This document shows positions 32,938 through 46,101 of a DNA stretch of 64,000 nt, one piece after another. This DNA comes from Prosapia bicincta (lineage: Eukaryota; Arthropoda; Insecta; Hemiptera; Cercopidae), in contig JBAIZL010000058.1 in assembly GCA_036971475.1 (NCBI GenBank), forward strand, positions 929,501 through 993,500, in the 5' to 3' direction. The notes under the pieces were generated by a model that saw only the letters and a list, made by a program, of their open reading frames with translations, searched no databases and was not told the DNA's origin. The translations under genes were made by a program, and so were the position numbers. The stretch's first letter is position 1; the number at the start of each line of letters is the position of its first letter.

Positions 32938-35376
32938 TTATTTAAATTTTTCTATAACATCAATGACTTTATAAATAGTTTGGTGTCTTGATCTCACTTG
33001 AATTTGTCCATTAATTAATTTGTCTTTAACTTTATGCTTATAAATTTCCAATGTTCCAAATATATTCACTTTTAATCCTTTATTTAATTCTTTTATTAAT
33101 TTCATATTTTCTATTTCTGGAAACTCATGTCCATTATTAATACAATGCGTAGCTAAATTGGATTTGTATATGTTTGGTTTGATATAAGCGTTTAAATGTT
33201 CTTTGTATCTTTCTTTTAATTTCTTTTTTGTTTGTCCTACATATAATTTATTACAAGTTTGACATTTTATATTATATACTCCATTTCTTTCGTGCATATT
33301 ATTTTGATTTTTGTTATTGTTTATTAAATTTTTAATTTTATTATCGGTTTTATATGTAATTTGTAAATTTGTTTCTTTAAATAATCTTGTAATTTTATTT
33401 ATTTCATTACCAGTGAATGTAAAAGTTGTCCAAATATTTTCTCTCTTATTAGGTACAAAATTATTTTCGAGTTTCTGTTTTCTTATTATATTATTATTTA
33501 ATTTATCTATAGTGTTTCTTTTATATCCATTTTCTAAACCAATTTGATATATTATATTTTTCTCTTTTATTTGATCATTTAAGTTCATTGGTATTTTGTG
33601 CATTCTATGTAGTAAATTATAAAGCGCTGCCATTTTTTGGTTGTATGGATGGTTTGAATAATTAGGTATTATTTGATTTGTCTGCGTCGGTTTTCTATAT
33701 ATATTATATTCAAATGATTCTTTATTTCTAGTAATTGTAATATCTAAATAATTTAGTTTATTTTTTAATTCAAATTCATGAGTAAATTTTATATTTTCGT
33801 GTATATTATTTATACATTTTAATATTTTGTCAATATTTGAAACATTATTATTTGATATGTATAATCCATCATCTACATATCTAAACCAGTGTCCATTTTG
33901 ATCATATGTTTTAATAATCTTATCTATATCAATGTCTATATTTTGTAAAAATATTTCCGATAATATGCTGGACATTGGAGAGCCCATTGTTAATCCATCC
34001 TTTTGTTTATACATTTTATTATTATATAAAAAATAATTTTGATTTAATATGATTTTTAATGTATTTATTATTTCTTGTGTTAATGTGTTATCTTTTTCAA
34101 ATGTATCTATATTATTTTTTATTATTTCAAGTGTTTTCATTATAGGAATGTTATTATACATGTTAGTAACATCAAATGATATTAATTTTGTATTATTATC
34201 AATTTTAATATCTTTTAATTTTTCAATAAGCTCAATCGAGTTTTTTATATTATGAGTATTATTTAATTTTACCTTATCTTTAAGTAATAAAGCCAAATAT
34301 TCTGAAATTTTATAAGAAGGAGCAGTTGTATAATTAACTAATGGCCTAATTGGTTTATCTTCTTTGTGCAACTTAATTAGTCCATTTAATTTTGGAATTT
34401 TAGGATTCTCATTTATGTAATTATTAGTATATTTTTGATTAAATAATTTAGACGATGTTTTTATTATATTTTTTATTTCATTTTGATATTTGTCTGTGGG
34501 ATCTTTATTTATTTCTGTATATTGGTTTTTAGATATATAATTTTCAGTTTTATTTATATGTTCTTGTTTATCAATAATAACTACAGCATTACCTTTATCA
34601 ACTTTTGTCAAAATAAGATCATTAGTTTGTAATTTTTGTTTAATTTGATGAATTTGCGAGTATTGCTTTATTTGTGTATGATTAGTTTTGTTATTTTTAA
34701 TTAACTTTATTATTTCATGTGATGTGTTTATTCGCATGTTTTCTTGTTCCTCTACTTTTAATTTATTGATCGCCAATTCAGTATCTATTATTATTGTATC
34801 AATATTTCTTTTTATATCTTTTTTAAGGTTGACTTTATTATTATTTTCTAAAATTTTTATTTCATTTTGGCTGAATTTAGTATTTGTTAAATTAACATAA
34901 TTGGGGTGAAACTTATGATGTTGTATGATTACTTCATTATTTTTATCTTTGTTCATTTTTAATATATCTAGTTTTTTGGTTAGAGTGTTCATTTTTCTTT
35001 GTCTATATTTAAACAAAAAGATATTAATTTTATTAAATTTTTCTACCCATTTTGTTTTATCCATAAAAAATGCTAGTTTTAAATGTAATTTATAAATTTC
35101 AAAAGTTATTTCATTTTGTTTCTTATATAAAAATTTGATTTCATTTCTAACCCACAGAATTTCTGCTTGTTTACATGTTTTTTGTGCTACATTACTTTTA
35201 TTTTTAATATTAATTCGTGCATATTTAGGAACAATATTATTAATAATACATTGTTTTTTAAAAAATATATTACAATTAGTTTTCATTAATTGAATTTTAC
35301 GTTTCTGATATAAATTTAAATCTTTTGTTAAAGATGGATTACTAATAGAACTAACCTCTGTAGAGCACATATTCAC
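32938..35376 (-). CDS. PLE family C polyprotein: reverse transcriptase + GIY-YIG endonuclease
   Basis: Uninterrupted 812-codon ORF, about the length of full PLE proteins. Order: Lys/Asn-rich N-terminal region (about 1-250); RT motifs LILTKVDKGNAVVIID, IPKLNGLIKLHKEDKPIRPL, LISFDVTNMYNNIP, GLTMGSPMSSILSEIFLQ and HWFRYVDDGLYI (catalytic DD), LNYLDITI; thumb and linker; GIY-YIG domain NGVYNIKCQTCNKLYVGQT with KERYKEH, Arg and downstream Glu; C-terminal tail. It should prime reverse transcription at a nick made by the GIY-YIG domain. Start at ATGAATATG after a stop-containing leader; stop TAA. The ORF is very rich in A and T and in Asn, Lys, Ile codons. Probably a recently active copy. Confidence 0.9.
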   Translation of the reverse strand: MNMCSTEVSSISNPSLTKDLNLYQKRKIQLMKTNCNIFFKKQCIINNIVPKYARINIKNKSNVAQKTCKQAEILWVRNEIKFLYKKQNEITFEIYKLHLKLAFFMDKTKWVEKFNKINIFLFKYRQRKMNTLTKKLDILKMNKDKNNEVIIQHHKFHPNYVNLTNTKFSQNEIKILENNNKVNLKKDIKRNIDTIIIDTELAINKLKVEEQENMRINTSHEIIKLIKNNKTNHTQIKQYSQIHQIKQKLQTNDLILTKVDKGNAVVIIDKQEHINKTENYISKNQYTEINKDPTDKYQNEIKNIIKTSSKLFNQKYTNNYINENPKIPKLNGLIKLHKEDKPIRPLVNYTTAPSYKISEYLALLLKDKVKLNNTHNIKNSIELIEKLKDIKIDNNTKLISFDVTNMYNNIPIMKTLEIIKNNIDTFEKDNTLTQEIINTLKIILNQNYFLYNNKMYKQKDGLTMGSPMSSILSEIFLQNIDIDIDKIIKTYDQNGHWFRYVDDGLYISNNNVSNIDKILKCINNIHENIKFTHEFELKNKLNYLDITITRNKESFEYNIYRKPTQTNQIIPNYSNHPYNQKMAALYNLLHRMHKIPMNLNDQIKEKNIIYQIGLENGYKRNTIDKLNNNIIRKQKLENNFVPNKRENIWTTFTFTGNEINKITRLFKETNLQITYKTDNKIKNLINNNKNQNNMHERNGVYNIKCQTCNKLYVGQTKKKLKERYKEHLNAYIKPNIYKSNLATHCINNGHEFPEIENMKLIKELNKGLKVNIFGTLEIYKHKVKDKLINGQIQVRSRHQTIYKVIDVIEKFK

Positions 35377-35504
35377 AACACCAATAGCCTAGTAAGGCAA
35401 TATAATATATTAAATATGGTGATATATTTTCTTGTATATATAGTTAATAAATTAAAAATATTTCAAAAACAAGAATACTTTTAATGAATATATTTATTAT
35501 ATAA

Positions 35505-36588
35505 TAATAAAATTTATAAACAAAAGGGTGGATTAACAATGGGCTCTCCAATGTCCAGCATATTATCAGAAATATTTTTACAAAATATAGACATTGATAT
35601 AGATAAGATTATTAAAACATATGATCAAAATGGACACTGGTTTAGATATGTAGATGATGGATTATACATATCAAATAATAATGGTTCTAATATTGACAAA
35701 ATATTAAAATGTATAAATAATATACACGAAAATATAAAATTTACTCATGAATTTGAATTAAAAAATAAACTAAATTATTTAGATATTACAATTACTAGAA
35801 ATAAAGAATCATTTGAACATAATATATATAGAAAACCAACGCAGACAAATCAAATAATACCTAATTATTCAAACCATCCCTACAACCAAAAAATCGTAGC
35901 CCTTTATAATTTACTACATATAATGCACAAAATACCAATGAACTTAAATGATCAAATAAAAGAGAAAAATATAATATATCAAATTGGTTTAGAAAATGGA
36001 TATAAAAGAAAAACTATAGATAAATTAAATAATAATATAATAAGAAAACAGAAACTCGAAAATAATTTTGTACCTAATAAGGGAGAAAATATTTGGACGA
36101 CTTTTACATTCACTGGTAACGAAATAAATAAAATTACAAGATTATTTAAAGAAACAAATTTACAAATTACATATAAAACCGATAATAAAATTAAAAATTT
36201 AATAAACAATAACAAAAATCAAAATAATATGCACAAAAGAAATGGAGTATATAATATAAAATGTCAAACTTGTAATAAATTATATGTAGGACAAACAAAA
36301 AAGAAATTAAAAGAAAGATACGAAGAACATTTAAACGCTTATATCAAACCAAACATATACAAATCCAATTTAGCTACGCATTGTATTAATAATGGACATG
36401 AGTTTCCGGAAATAGAAAATATGAAATTAATAAAAGAATTAAATAAAGGATTAAAAATGAATATATTTGAAACAATGGAAATTTATAAGCATAAAGTTAA
36501 AGACAAATTAATTGATGAACAAATTCAAGTGAGATCAAGGCACCAAACTATTTATAAAGTCATTGATGTTATAGAAAAATTTACATAA
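35505..36588 (+). pseudogene. PLE family C, 5'-truncated RT + GIY-YIG
   Basis: Open frame from KIYKQKGGLTMGSPMSS to the normal stop, 349 codons from the first ATG (35539). It includes YVDD, thumb and the complete GIY-YIG domain, and differs from the left copy by a few substitutions (for example GLENGYKRK against GLENGYKRN). RT motifs 1-3 are absent, so no reverse transcriptase activity is expected, although an endonuclease could still be made. Confidence 0.88.
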
Positions 36589-36663
36589 AGTGCAATACTT
36601 ATAAACATATGATTCTTTGTAGTACATATGATTTAATTTTGTAAAAGTATTTTATTAGATAAT

Positions 36664-36717
36664 TTTTTTCCTGAAGATGCTGATACTATTTAATCGGCGA
36701 AAAGCTTTGAATAAATA
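36664..36717 (+). ncRNA. hammerhead motif with CUGAAGA core, PLE family C
   Basis: Core CTGAAGA at 36671-36677, an extra T, stem II GCTGAT with ATCGGC (one G-U) around an 8-nt loop, GAA, palindrome AAGCTT as stem III, T at position 17. The 3' strand GAATAAA pairs with the T-rich 5' flank (TTTTTTC, six of seven). All conserved core residues are present. Confidence 0.55.
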
Positions 36718-36764
36718 TATTCATTAAAAGTATTCTTGTTTTTGAAATATTTTTAATTTATTAA

Positions 36765-36789
36765 ATATATATATATATATATATATATA
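36765..36789. repeat. (TA)n microsatellite
   Basis: About 25 bp of TA repeats between the PLE family C end and the family H terminus. Confidence 0.9.
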
Positions 36790-36956
36790 GATTTTTTGGA
36801 CTAGGAGACTGACAGACTTATCTTGGTAAGAGTCCACTCTGTAGTCATGAAATAGAAACACATAAAAGCACTTAACCAATGATATATTTCAACCACACAG
36901 CGGTCTTTGACAATCAAAGAGAAAACAAAAAGAAATGTGAGAATGAAAAAAAAGAA

Positions 36957-36960
<4 letters not shown>
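36790..36960 (-). mobile_element. PLE family H terminus
   Basis: Outer end GATTTTTTGGACTAGGAGAC on the + strand, running inward through a hammerhead-like motif at about 36877-36915 (minus; core TTGACAA on the minus strand, stem II GACCGC with GTGGTT). Confidence 0.6.

Positions 36961-37024
<64 letters not shown>
36961..37024. repeat. (TA)n microsatellite
   Basis: About 60 bp of TA repeats separating two family H termini. Confidence 0.95.
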
Positions 37025-37031
<7 letters not shown>

Positions 37032-37054
37032 AGTTTTTGTTGGTAAAGATTATT

Positions 37055-37600
37055 TAGATTTTTTGGACTAGGAGACTGACAGACTTACCTTGGTAATAGT
37101 CCACTCTGTAGTCTTTAAATAGAAACACATAAAAGCGCTTAACCAATGATATATTTCAACCACACAGAGGTGTTTGTCAATCAAAGAGAAAACACAAAAA
37201 GAAATATGAGAGAATGAAATAAAATAAATATAAGTTGTAATCATAGATTGTGTAGAAATCAGATGTCACAGATGCACAGATTAAAGATATATGTATTGTT
37301 TCCATGAGCATATGAGTGATTATAGTTTATATAAGTCTGTCAGGGGAAAAGAGATTGGAGACGTCTGATGAGGCTATTAGGAAAAAAAGAGAATGGATTT
37401 ATCTGATGTTGAGGTTGGGGGATTCTCTGGACTTGGTATACCACTGGTATGATAGTTCCCATCTTCTCAGTTCTGAGGGATTGCAATCAGGGAGGAGTGA
37501 TTTAATTATTTTTGTGGTATAGCAGTCATCAAAAGTTGTGATGTTGTGACTCGCAGCATGTTGAGCTGTTGGCCTATCCATATTCATAATGTTAAAATTA
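37055..37600 (-). mobile_element. PLE family H, 3' end with ORF tail
   Basis: Minus strand: ORF tail at 37399-37587 (NMDRPTAQHAASHNITTFDD, then PSELRRWE), which resembles the end of PLE GIY-YIG proteins and recurs at about 61930-62100; then the terminus with a hammerhead-like motif at 37143-37183 and the outer end GGACTAGGAGAC near 37060. Confidence 0.6.
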
Positions 37601-37783
37601 TATTATATATATATATATAATATGTTTTCTTGTATAATAATTTTAAAAAACAGGTTATTCAAATACAGGAGTTATTTGTTTAATTTTATTCAAACATGTT
37701 GATGAGGGTAATGTTTATCAGAAAAAATCTTTCAATAAGTATTAATAAATAATTATTATATTTGGATAACCTCAGTTGTTTTT
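37601..37783. other. intron sequence with short TA repeat
   Basis: A short TA stretch near 37605 is followed by sequence with the look of another PLE end (GTTGATGAGGG near 37698), too diverged to assign. Confidence 0.3.
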
Positions 37784-38035
37784 TTACACATACACAAACA
37801 CAAAATACTCAAAACAAAATACACAATACAAAACACACACACAGTACACAACAAAAACACACCACATACACACAACACACAACAAAAACACACATACACA
37901 CACAACAATTAACACACACACATCTGTATCACATACATATACACACATACACACAACAAAAAACACACATACATACACATACACCCACACCATACACACA
38001 CACTCACACACTCTCACGCTCACAAATTTCATACA
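37784..38035. repeat. CA-rich low-complexity repeat
   Basis: About 250 bp made almost only of A, C and T in ACA/CACA repeats. The open frames here are products of the repeat. Confidence 0.9.
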
Positions 38036-38954
38036 ATATTAAATTATTACATACTTATTTTATTTGGTAACAAGAAAATAATCAGTTAGATTGATTTGGT
38101 AAATAAAAATATAATCACTTTGTTAAGGATTATTTTGAATAATAAAAACCTTTAGGACGTAATCTGTCTATAAAATAATATGATAGTAAAAAAGCATAAT
38201 AGAGAACAAAAACAGCTAAATGAAATGTTGATAATGTTTATCATTAAGGGATTTAATTTACCACAAAATATAAAAAATGCAATGTTTGAAGTAATACATC
38301 AAACTTGACCACCAAACAGCATTTGATTTATACATCTATTTTCATATGCCTGCTGGGTGACTAAAAATGTATGAAAATTATAAATTTTAAATGAATTAAA
38401 ACATGTAATGTTTTGTACAAATTTTATTATTGTCATTTTGAACATGAAAATAATACAAATAATTCTAAAGTAACATAATAATAATATCAGAAATTTTAAA
38501 AGGATTTATGAAAAGATAGGAAGGTAACTACTGTATTTTATATGTGCATTATTGTATCAATGACACTCTCGATCTTTGAGCCACTAAGTCAGAACTGACT
38601 ATTAGGTTTAACGTTTTTACTTTAAATTCCTTCTATTAATGTTAATGAAGTTTATCTTATATTATTTATAAACAAATTTTTACTAACTGGATACTTTTTA
38701 GATTTATTTTATTAAAGCTTAGTAGTAATGTGCTATATAAATAACATCATGTGGCAATTCCTCAGTGATTAATGCTTGAAGGTTATGTTTATATGTCATT
38801 ATTTAACACAAGTTTTAACTATTATTGGTCCTTTCCGACATTTAAATTTACTTCATTCTCTTTAATAAAGTGAATTACTAATTAACATATGTTAAATAGG
38901 GGTAAAAATCAAAGGTAATGGAAAAAACAATAATTTTTCTACTAAAAACAATTG
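38036..38954. other. intron sequence, nothing recognised
   Basis: AT-rich, no coding region or shared repeat. Confidence 0.4.
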
Positions 38955-39200
38955 GAACATTTGTTAATATGTTACTCTTGCTTATAGTAGTATTTTTTTT
39001 TTAAATTTTGAGGAATCCTGTTTCGGGAGATGTGTGTCATTGTTAACTCAGGCTGTAACTGTCAGTGAGACACATGTCCCAAAATACCCATCTTCAATAA
39101 TCAAAAAAGTAACTGCTACTATAGGCAAGTGTAACATACTAACACATGTTCAAGTGTTTTTAGTAGCTTAAGTGTAGATGGAATCGAATAATATTAAGCC
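38955..39200. mobile_element. PLE family A fold-back, old
   Basis: Two inverted family A termini, diverged. In the + arm the hammerhead-like core is partly lost, whereas GGCAAGTGTAAC and the outer end are kept. Confidence 0.55.
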
Positions 39201-39821
39201 TTTATTATGATTTATTTAAAAAATTAAATCTTACATTAATATACAATACACATAACACTGAATAAAGTATATGTTTCTTTATAAAATAGCATTATTTTAC
39301 ACTGCAATAAAATATAGTTATTTCATTGTACTTGCAACATACCTACAAAGCGTCTGGTTATGATAGTCTAGGTAATTAAAAAATAATAAGTCTGTTAACA
39401 GTAACATTGAACTCAACAAACCGTCACAAACTCAACAAACATGCCACAACAATTTATTAATTTAAACACAATTCTTAATAAGCTCAAAATTTCATAATTA
39501 ATCCATACACTATATTATTATGAAGCTTTAATAAAATATAACTACAATGTATCCAGTTAGGATAAATTTGAGATAAAAAAACTCAAAATTAGGTTTCAGT
39601 ACAATTTCATTGTAGGAAAATTTTTTATTTCTCTTTTGTTTTTAAAATTTAAAAATAAAAGGATTGTAATTGTTATAAAATTAGTTAAACAACTTGTTAG
39701 ATGGAAGTTATTAAAAGTAAAAGAAAGTCTCAGGTAGATATGCTTCTTCATTTTACTTTTTAAATTTTACTCTCTTTTATTATTAAACATATAGTTATTA
39801 ATTTAATTTGTAAAATAAAAG
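39201..39821. other. intron sequence before sushi exon 2
   Basis: AT-rich. A short match to the 12331-13029 element (GTATCCAGTTAGGATA, about 39548) is present; otherwise no feature. Confidence 0.4.
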
Positions 39822-40007
39822 GTTGTGGAGAACCACCAATGTTGGAAAATGGTGAAGTAAAGATTGAAAACTACAAAACAAAAGACACTTTTGATGAAGG
39901 AGTTACAGCCATATATAAATGTATACGGGGCTTCCAACTAGATCCACCTGGTTCAAAATATAGAGTTTGTCAAGGTGGAAAATGGAATGGTAGTGAAGTT
40001 AATTGTC
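39822..40007 (+). CDS. sushi (CCP) domain exon 2
   Basis: 186 nt, phase 1-1, acceptor ATAAAAG and consensus donor GTAAGT. One module: CGEPPMLENG, IYKCIRGF, YRVCQGG, GKWNG and VNC, that is four Cys and the Trp in canonical spacing. Same length as exon 1. The acceptor has an unusually weak pyrimidine tract (ATTTGTAAAATAAAAG), so its use may depend on enhancers. Confidence 0.88.
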
Positions 40008-42027
40008 GTAAGTACAATTTGTGCTTGATATTTAATGGAATTACCTTCATATTTCTATCTTATATTATATCAATGCCTTGACTGTGTTTTTAATTTCATG
40101 TTAAAACCGTAGAATTCATTTATCTGGGTGAATAATCTAGTTATCAAGATAAATGGACCAATAACTCAATTTAGTTGTGGTTATGTTGTTTAGTAAACAT
40201 AATAATATCAAACATTTACAAATATAATATTATTATTATTTTACAATATAGTAAAAATAACACACAACTCAATTTAAATTACTAAATTTTGTTATGATAT
40301 TTTAACAATGCTATTATGATATTTTGGACAGTGAAGCAGAAATTATTACTGATTTTACAGAAGTGGAAAAGATGTGGGCAAGCTATATAAAACACTTTTT
40401 TGGTACATTAGACCAGTGTTTTCTATACTTGCCAATTAGAATGGAGAAAAAATAACCATACATGAGGTAAAACATGCAGTAAAAGAAGATAGGCCTCTGG
40501 TTCAGACAATGTTTAGATGGAATTTTTAAAGCTGTTGTTTGATAACAATGGCTGACTACAATGTTTAGCAGCATATATACAGCGGTATACAAACCAACAT
40601 TCAAACCTGTGTGGATAGGAACTATCAGGAGATGATGATACTGTGTTAGGAAGCTATGAACATATAGTAAATAAATACAGTTCAGAATATAAAATGTTTA
40701 CCTGTAAATGTCTAAATCCCACATGTACTTGACGGGAACAGGACAGATACATTCCCATAACCGCTCTATCCATTTTAGAGCTGTGCCAAGGAAAACCAAT
40801 GCCTCATTACTTGTTATAGTCTGATGTCCTCTTCTTCCATTACTTTCAGTAATATCTTCATCAATTAACAGTTAAATAGAAAGAAATCCTCATTTTGTAA
40901 TAAACCTCAGTCCAATTGGAAATTCAATCATTTTTCAAAGCTGTTTATGTCCCATTTACTGTTACTTGAAACTTTTTAGTTTAATTTTATATCAGTAAAA
41001 TATAAGTGCAAAGTAAAAACTGGCTTTTAATAGTATGTAGTTATAAGTAAACTAAAAATATCCAATATATTTATAATTTTGAATTCATTATCACTAATCT
41101 AATTTTATACTGTGATATGATCCTGTTTATTTTTAGTAGACTTACATTTTTGTTATTTTACAAGTTCCTATTCTTTTAATTGTCATCTATCATCCATTGA
41201 ATGCGACAAATTAGCAACTTTATTCTGATGTAAAAATATATTTATTTTAAAAAACACAAGTGAATAATGTTTTTTTAAAGATATGTTTAAATAATAGAAT
41301 ATTTATTATCATATTAAGAAAATAAACTCGTAAAGATAAATGGTTTTCTAGATATCAGAAATGAACTATTAGTTTTACTACATGGACAATTATTTTACCA
41401 ATAATTGTTAGTTATAGTCAGTCAGTCACTTAGAGGAGGACTGACTTTGGTGCCCCTTGTGGTTTTGCGCAACTGTCTTACGATACTGGTTACAGACAAA
41501 GTTATGGGAACAGAACTTTTGGACTGGGATGCAATATAGAAGGACAATAATGTTGTTGAAACAGCTATAAGGTTTTTATTCTAGGGTGCTGATTTGACTT
41601 ATCACACAAAGGGAAGGCTGGCCTATTGACTAATTTTTTTTGTGTACTAATTTACAATTGTGAAAAGTACAAAAGTGTAAGTAGTAAATATATGTATTAA
41701 ATCTGTGCATATTTATAAGCATGTTAATACATATTGTGAACAAAGTATGCCCAATCGTTTAAAACTAACAAAAGTGTAGAGACATTTATTTTTAATGCAA
41801 CTTATTAACTAAAAAAATTATATTACAGAAGAAAAGAGTCTAATTTGTATGTGTGAGATAGGAAGAGATGAGAAAAAGTAATGGCAAAGTTGAGGAAGTA
41901 CTGTAGGATCGGGTCTGAAGGATTGGTGGTAGTCCAGTCGAGTTAATGAGACTCTGGATATGAATGTAGGTTGAGCATACACCTCTACAGAAAAGTTGCT
42001 TGATTTAATCATCTTTAATTCATTGAT
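40008..42027. other. intron sequence with a possible old LINE fragment
   Basis: Around 40445-40560 the + strand can be read with frame changes as ITIHEVKHAVKE then a GSDN-like part and MEFLKLL, resembling the region of LINE reverse transcriptases that binds the palm. The match is short and decayed. The rest shows no feature. Confidence 0.25.
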
Positions 42028-42400
42028 TAAACTATAATTAAAAAGTACTTAACTAAGTGAATACTTAATGGTTTACTAGCTGACTCGTTTCAAAACATTT
42101 GTTCCTATTACGAAGCTAACCCTCTACTGTTGGCATCGTGTTAGGTACAAAGGCTGTAATGGGATGGATTTATGACTGTGGAAAGGGTGGGGTATTTTGG
42201 TAATGGAAAAAGCTGTTGCTTCAAAATGTGTGTGATCATATAATATGTTTTCTTTATCTGTTGTGTAGTGTTTGTATATCTTGTATTTTTCTAAACAATA
42301 CTCGAGTAGAGGGTTAGGTTCGTAAAAGGAACAAATGTTTTGAAATGCGTCATGAAGTAAGCCTTTATGTTTGCACTTAGTGAGTACTTTTTAATTATAG
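42028..42400. mobile_element. PLE family I fold-back
   Basis: Ends CTATAATTAAAAAGTACT are inverted copies (left 42028, right to about 42400). Inner arms share GCNTTTCAAAACATTTGTTC-like sequence in opposite orientation. The centre, read on the minus strand, gives an ORF tail (KYKIYKHYTT...HTHFEATAFSITKIPHP) like that of family A. A hammerhead-like segment (stem II GGAACA with TGTTTT, then GAAATGCGTC) is present in each arm, with a poor core. Confidence 0.55.
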
Positions 42401-43656
42401 TCTACAGAAAAGTTTAACAAAGAGGAAGGATATGAATTCTGCAAAGGTGAGGACTTTAAAGGATTAAACCTTTGAGCACTAACAATACACCAATCATTTT
42501 TGTTGTATTATAAGCCACCGATAGTAACAATATCACTGTTGCATTTTTATATTTATCATGAACCGTTATGAATAGATATGTTGCAATCCACTTATTTTTA
42601 TTAGTCAACTACCCAGCCATCCCTTGACGATTTTTAGAAGCAAATTGTTGCGCAAAAAAGAAAAGAAATGCCATAAATATGCAGGGTTGAGATGTCAGTT
42701 TTGAATGCTGTTTTAGTATTTGCATACCATACTAAAAAAACTTTCAAGCTAGTAAAAACTTATGTTTTTTTTTATAATGTGGACTTATAAAACTGAATGA
42801 CTATAGGTTAAAAATAAAACTACTATAATCTTTGTGTAGAGAGTTTCTCTCTGTTTTTCCTATTGGTTACTACAAAAATCAGTTTGTTTCATATAAAAAA
42901 GTGGTTAATGACATTTTTCCCACAAAATGTCATAATTTCTTAACTCAGACACTATAAAGTGTCAATATAATGATAAAAAAGTTATTTATCAAATTTAAAA
43001 ATACCTCACTTTTTGGGTAGTTGGATGTTTTGAAAGTTATTGGTAGAAAGGGTTAACGGCTAGTAGAGTTGGAAACAAAAAAAAGTTATTTGAATTTTGC
43101 CTGCAGCGATTTTAACTGGAAGGATTCAAGGTATTTTTGGATGTTGAAATCCAGATTGACAACCAGACAAGGTCGATGTAAATAATGACAGGTCAAAGAA
43201 AAGTAAGATACTTTATTTTCAGAGGCTAGAAAGTAGTGAGCTAGAAGCTAAAAACAGTGAGGAGAGCTTAGCACAAATAGCTCTGAAATTCTTTTGACGG
43301 AGGATGCTTGTTTGAAGAAGGAAACACGCTTGTCAAGGATGACGCCGAAGTTTTAGTAATAGAGAAGTTTTTTTAAAATGAATACTTTTGAATTTTTTTA
43401 AAATAATACTTTCATGTATAACTGAAAGAAAAATCAGTGCATTGTTTATGGTGTTACAAATAAAATACCTCTATAAGTAGACAAATTAATGTTAAACGCA
43501 ATATCTGATTCCTTTACCAACAATTTGCTTTTGTTGAATCTGGCTCTCCAGATTCTCAACACCCAACTTACAGTTTGTTTTGCCTAACCTCTGTAAACTT
43601 GTTTATATCAATACTTTTACAAAGTGAGATAATTTTGTTACTCTCAGGTTTTACAG
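42401..43656. other. intron sequence, nothing recognised
   Basis: No coding region or known repeat before sushi exon 3. Confidence 0.4.
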
Positions 43657-43860
43657 GATGCAGTAGTCCTCCACTTTTGACTAATGGCTATTTTAATAGT
43701 GAATCCTCTGGTATGTTTGGTCCACACTATGTAACAGATGAAAGAGTACATTATACATGTAACAGAGGTTATAAATTAGAAGGTCCATCCTTAATTCAAT
43801 GTCAAGCATCAGGTGCTTGGTCTCCTGATTTACTGCCACAGTGTATACGATACCCTCCAG
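43657..43860 (+). CDS. sushi (CCP) domain exon 3
   Basis: 204 nt, phase 1-1, donor AG|GTAATT. Module: GCSSPPLLTNG, VHYTCNRGY, IQCQASGAW, LLPQC, then a short linker IRYPP. Two acceptors 9 nt apart (CTCTCAG and TTTTACAG) are both in frame; use of the first (exon from 43648) would add three residues before the first Cys. I chose the second by analogy with exon 2, where Gly precedes the first Cys. Confidence 0.88.
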
Positions 43861-44387
<527 letters not shown>

Positions 44388-44752
44388 TTTTGGACTAGGA
44401 GACTGACAGACTTACCTTGGTAAGAGTCCACTCTGTAGTCTTGAAATAGAAACACATAAAAGCACTTAAACAATGATATATTTCAACCACACAGTGGTCT
44501 TTGTCAATCGAAGAGAAAACACAAAAAGAATTATGAGAGAATGAAATAAAATAATTGTAATCATTACAATTATTTTATTTCATTCTCTCATATTTCTTTT
44601 TGTGTTTTCTCTTCGATTGACAAAGACCACTGTGTGGTTGAAATATATCATTGTTTAAGTGCTTTTATGTGTTTCTATTTCAAGACTACAGAGTGGACTC
44701 TTACCAAGGTAAGTCTGTCAGTCTCCTAGTCCAAAAAATCTAAATAATCTTT
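44388..44752. mobile_element. PLE family H fold-back
   Basis: Two nearly perfect inverted copies of the family H terminus meet at about 44568. Hammerhead-like motifs lie at 44471-44510 (minus) and 44614-44653 (+): core TTGACAA, A, stem II GACCAC with GTGGTT around TGT, GAA, stem III ATATAT, C. No coding sequence. The arms are so similar that the insertion must be young. Confidence 0.7.
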
Positions 44753-44761
44753 ACCAACCAA

Positions 44762-45687
<926 letters not shown>

Positions 45688-45688
45688 T

Positions 45689-45708
45689 TGGTCCCCACTG
45701 GGCCGGAT
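45689..45708 (+). promoter_or_regulatory. primer binding site, BEL 2
   Basis: TGGTCCCCACTGGGCCGGAT, one base after the LTR. It shares TGGTCC and GGGCCGGAT with the BEL 1 site but has two extra bases in the middle. The matching tRNA is not certain. Confidence 0.65.
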
Positions 45709-46101
45709 TATTTGAATTATTTCAGTGACCTAGGGTTTTTCTTTAAATTTCACGATAATCGTATTAGTGACCACGTGGTTCCTTTGTAACCAAATTAAAC
45801 ATTTGTTGAGTTATTTCAGCGATAAAAATTTATAAATTTTTAAAGCTGTGACTAACGTAAGCATGTGCTTACCGCGACGTGGAGAAATGTGCGTCACATC
45901 GATACAGGAAAATGGTAACGATAATTACCGGTGCCACATTGCGCAATAAGCCACGTGGCTCATAGTTGCACGATTACGAGCAAGGAAGTGTTTATGCTTG
46001 CTACGACTTACAAATTTTATACAGTCCACTTTATTATCGCGTTTGAACTTATAGTGAGGTTTTTAATTTCAATTGTTTGTGGTTTTTTGAAATTTATTAA
46101 A

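Larger units (their letters stand above)
32729..36764. mobile_element. Penelope-like element, family C, near-complete copy plus inverted partial copy
   Basis: Left copy (32729-35410, minus) has a complete ORF; right copy (about 35411-36764, +) starts with 90 bp of inverted terminus and then the ORF from RT motif 4 to the 3' end. The terminus (containing CAAAAACAAGAATACTTTTA on the + strand at the left) is found at 32740-32815, 35425-35500 and, inverted, at 36710-36760. The right end is followed by (TA)n. This is the least damaged PLE in the window. Confidence 0.9.

Noticed and set aside
33311..34900. Plus-strand hydrophobic frames that look like membrane proteins, also at 35979-36215 (minus) and 53572-54204
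   Set aside because: Antisense of A/T-rich PLE ORFs (Asn/Lys codons read as Phe/Leu/Ile).
37360..37390. CTGATGA near 37366 as a hammerhead core
   Set aside because: Stem II does not pair and no stem I can be drawn; chance match within PLE family H.
37762..38070. Thr/His-rich open frames on + and Val/Cys-rich on minus
   Set aside because: Low-complexity CA-rich repeat.
45931..46101. 57-codon N-terminal extension of BEL 2 Gag
   Set aside because: No counterpart in BEL 1 and the ATG at 46102 has better context and gives equal Gag lengths.
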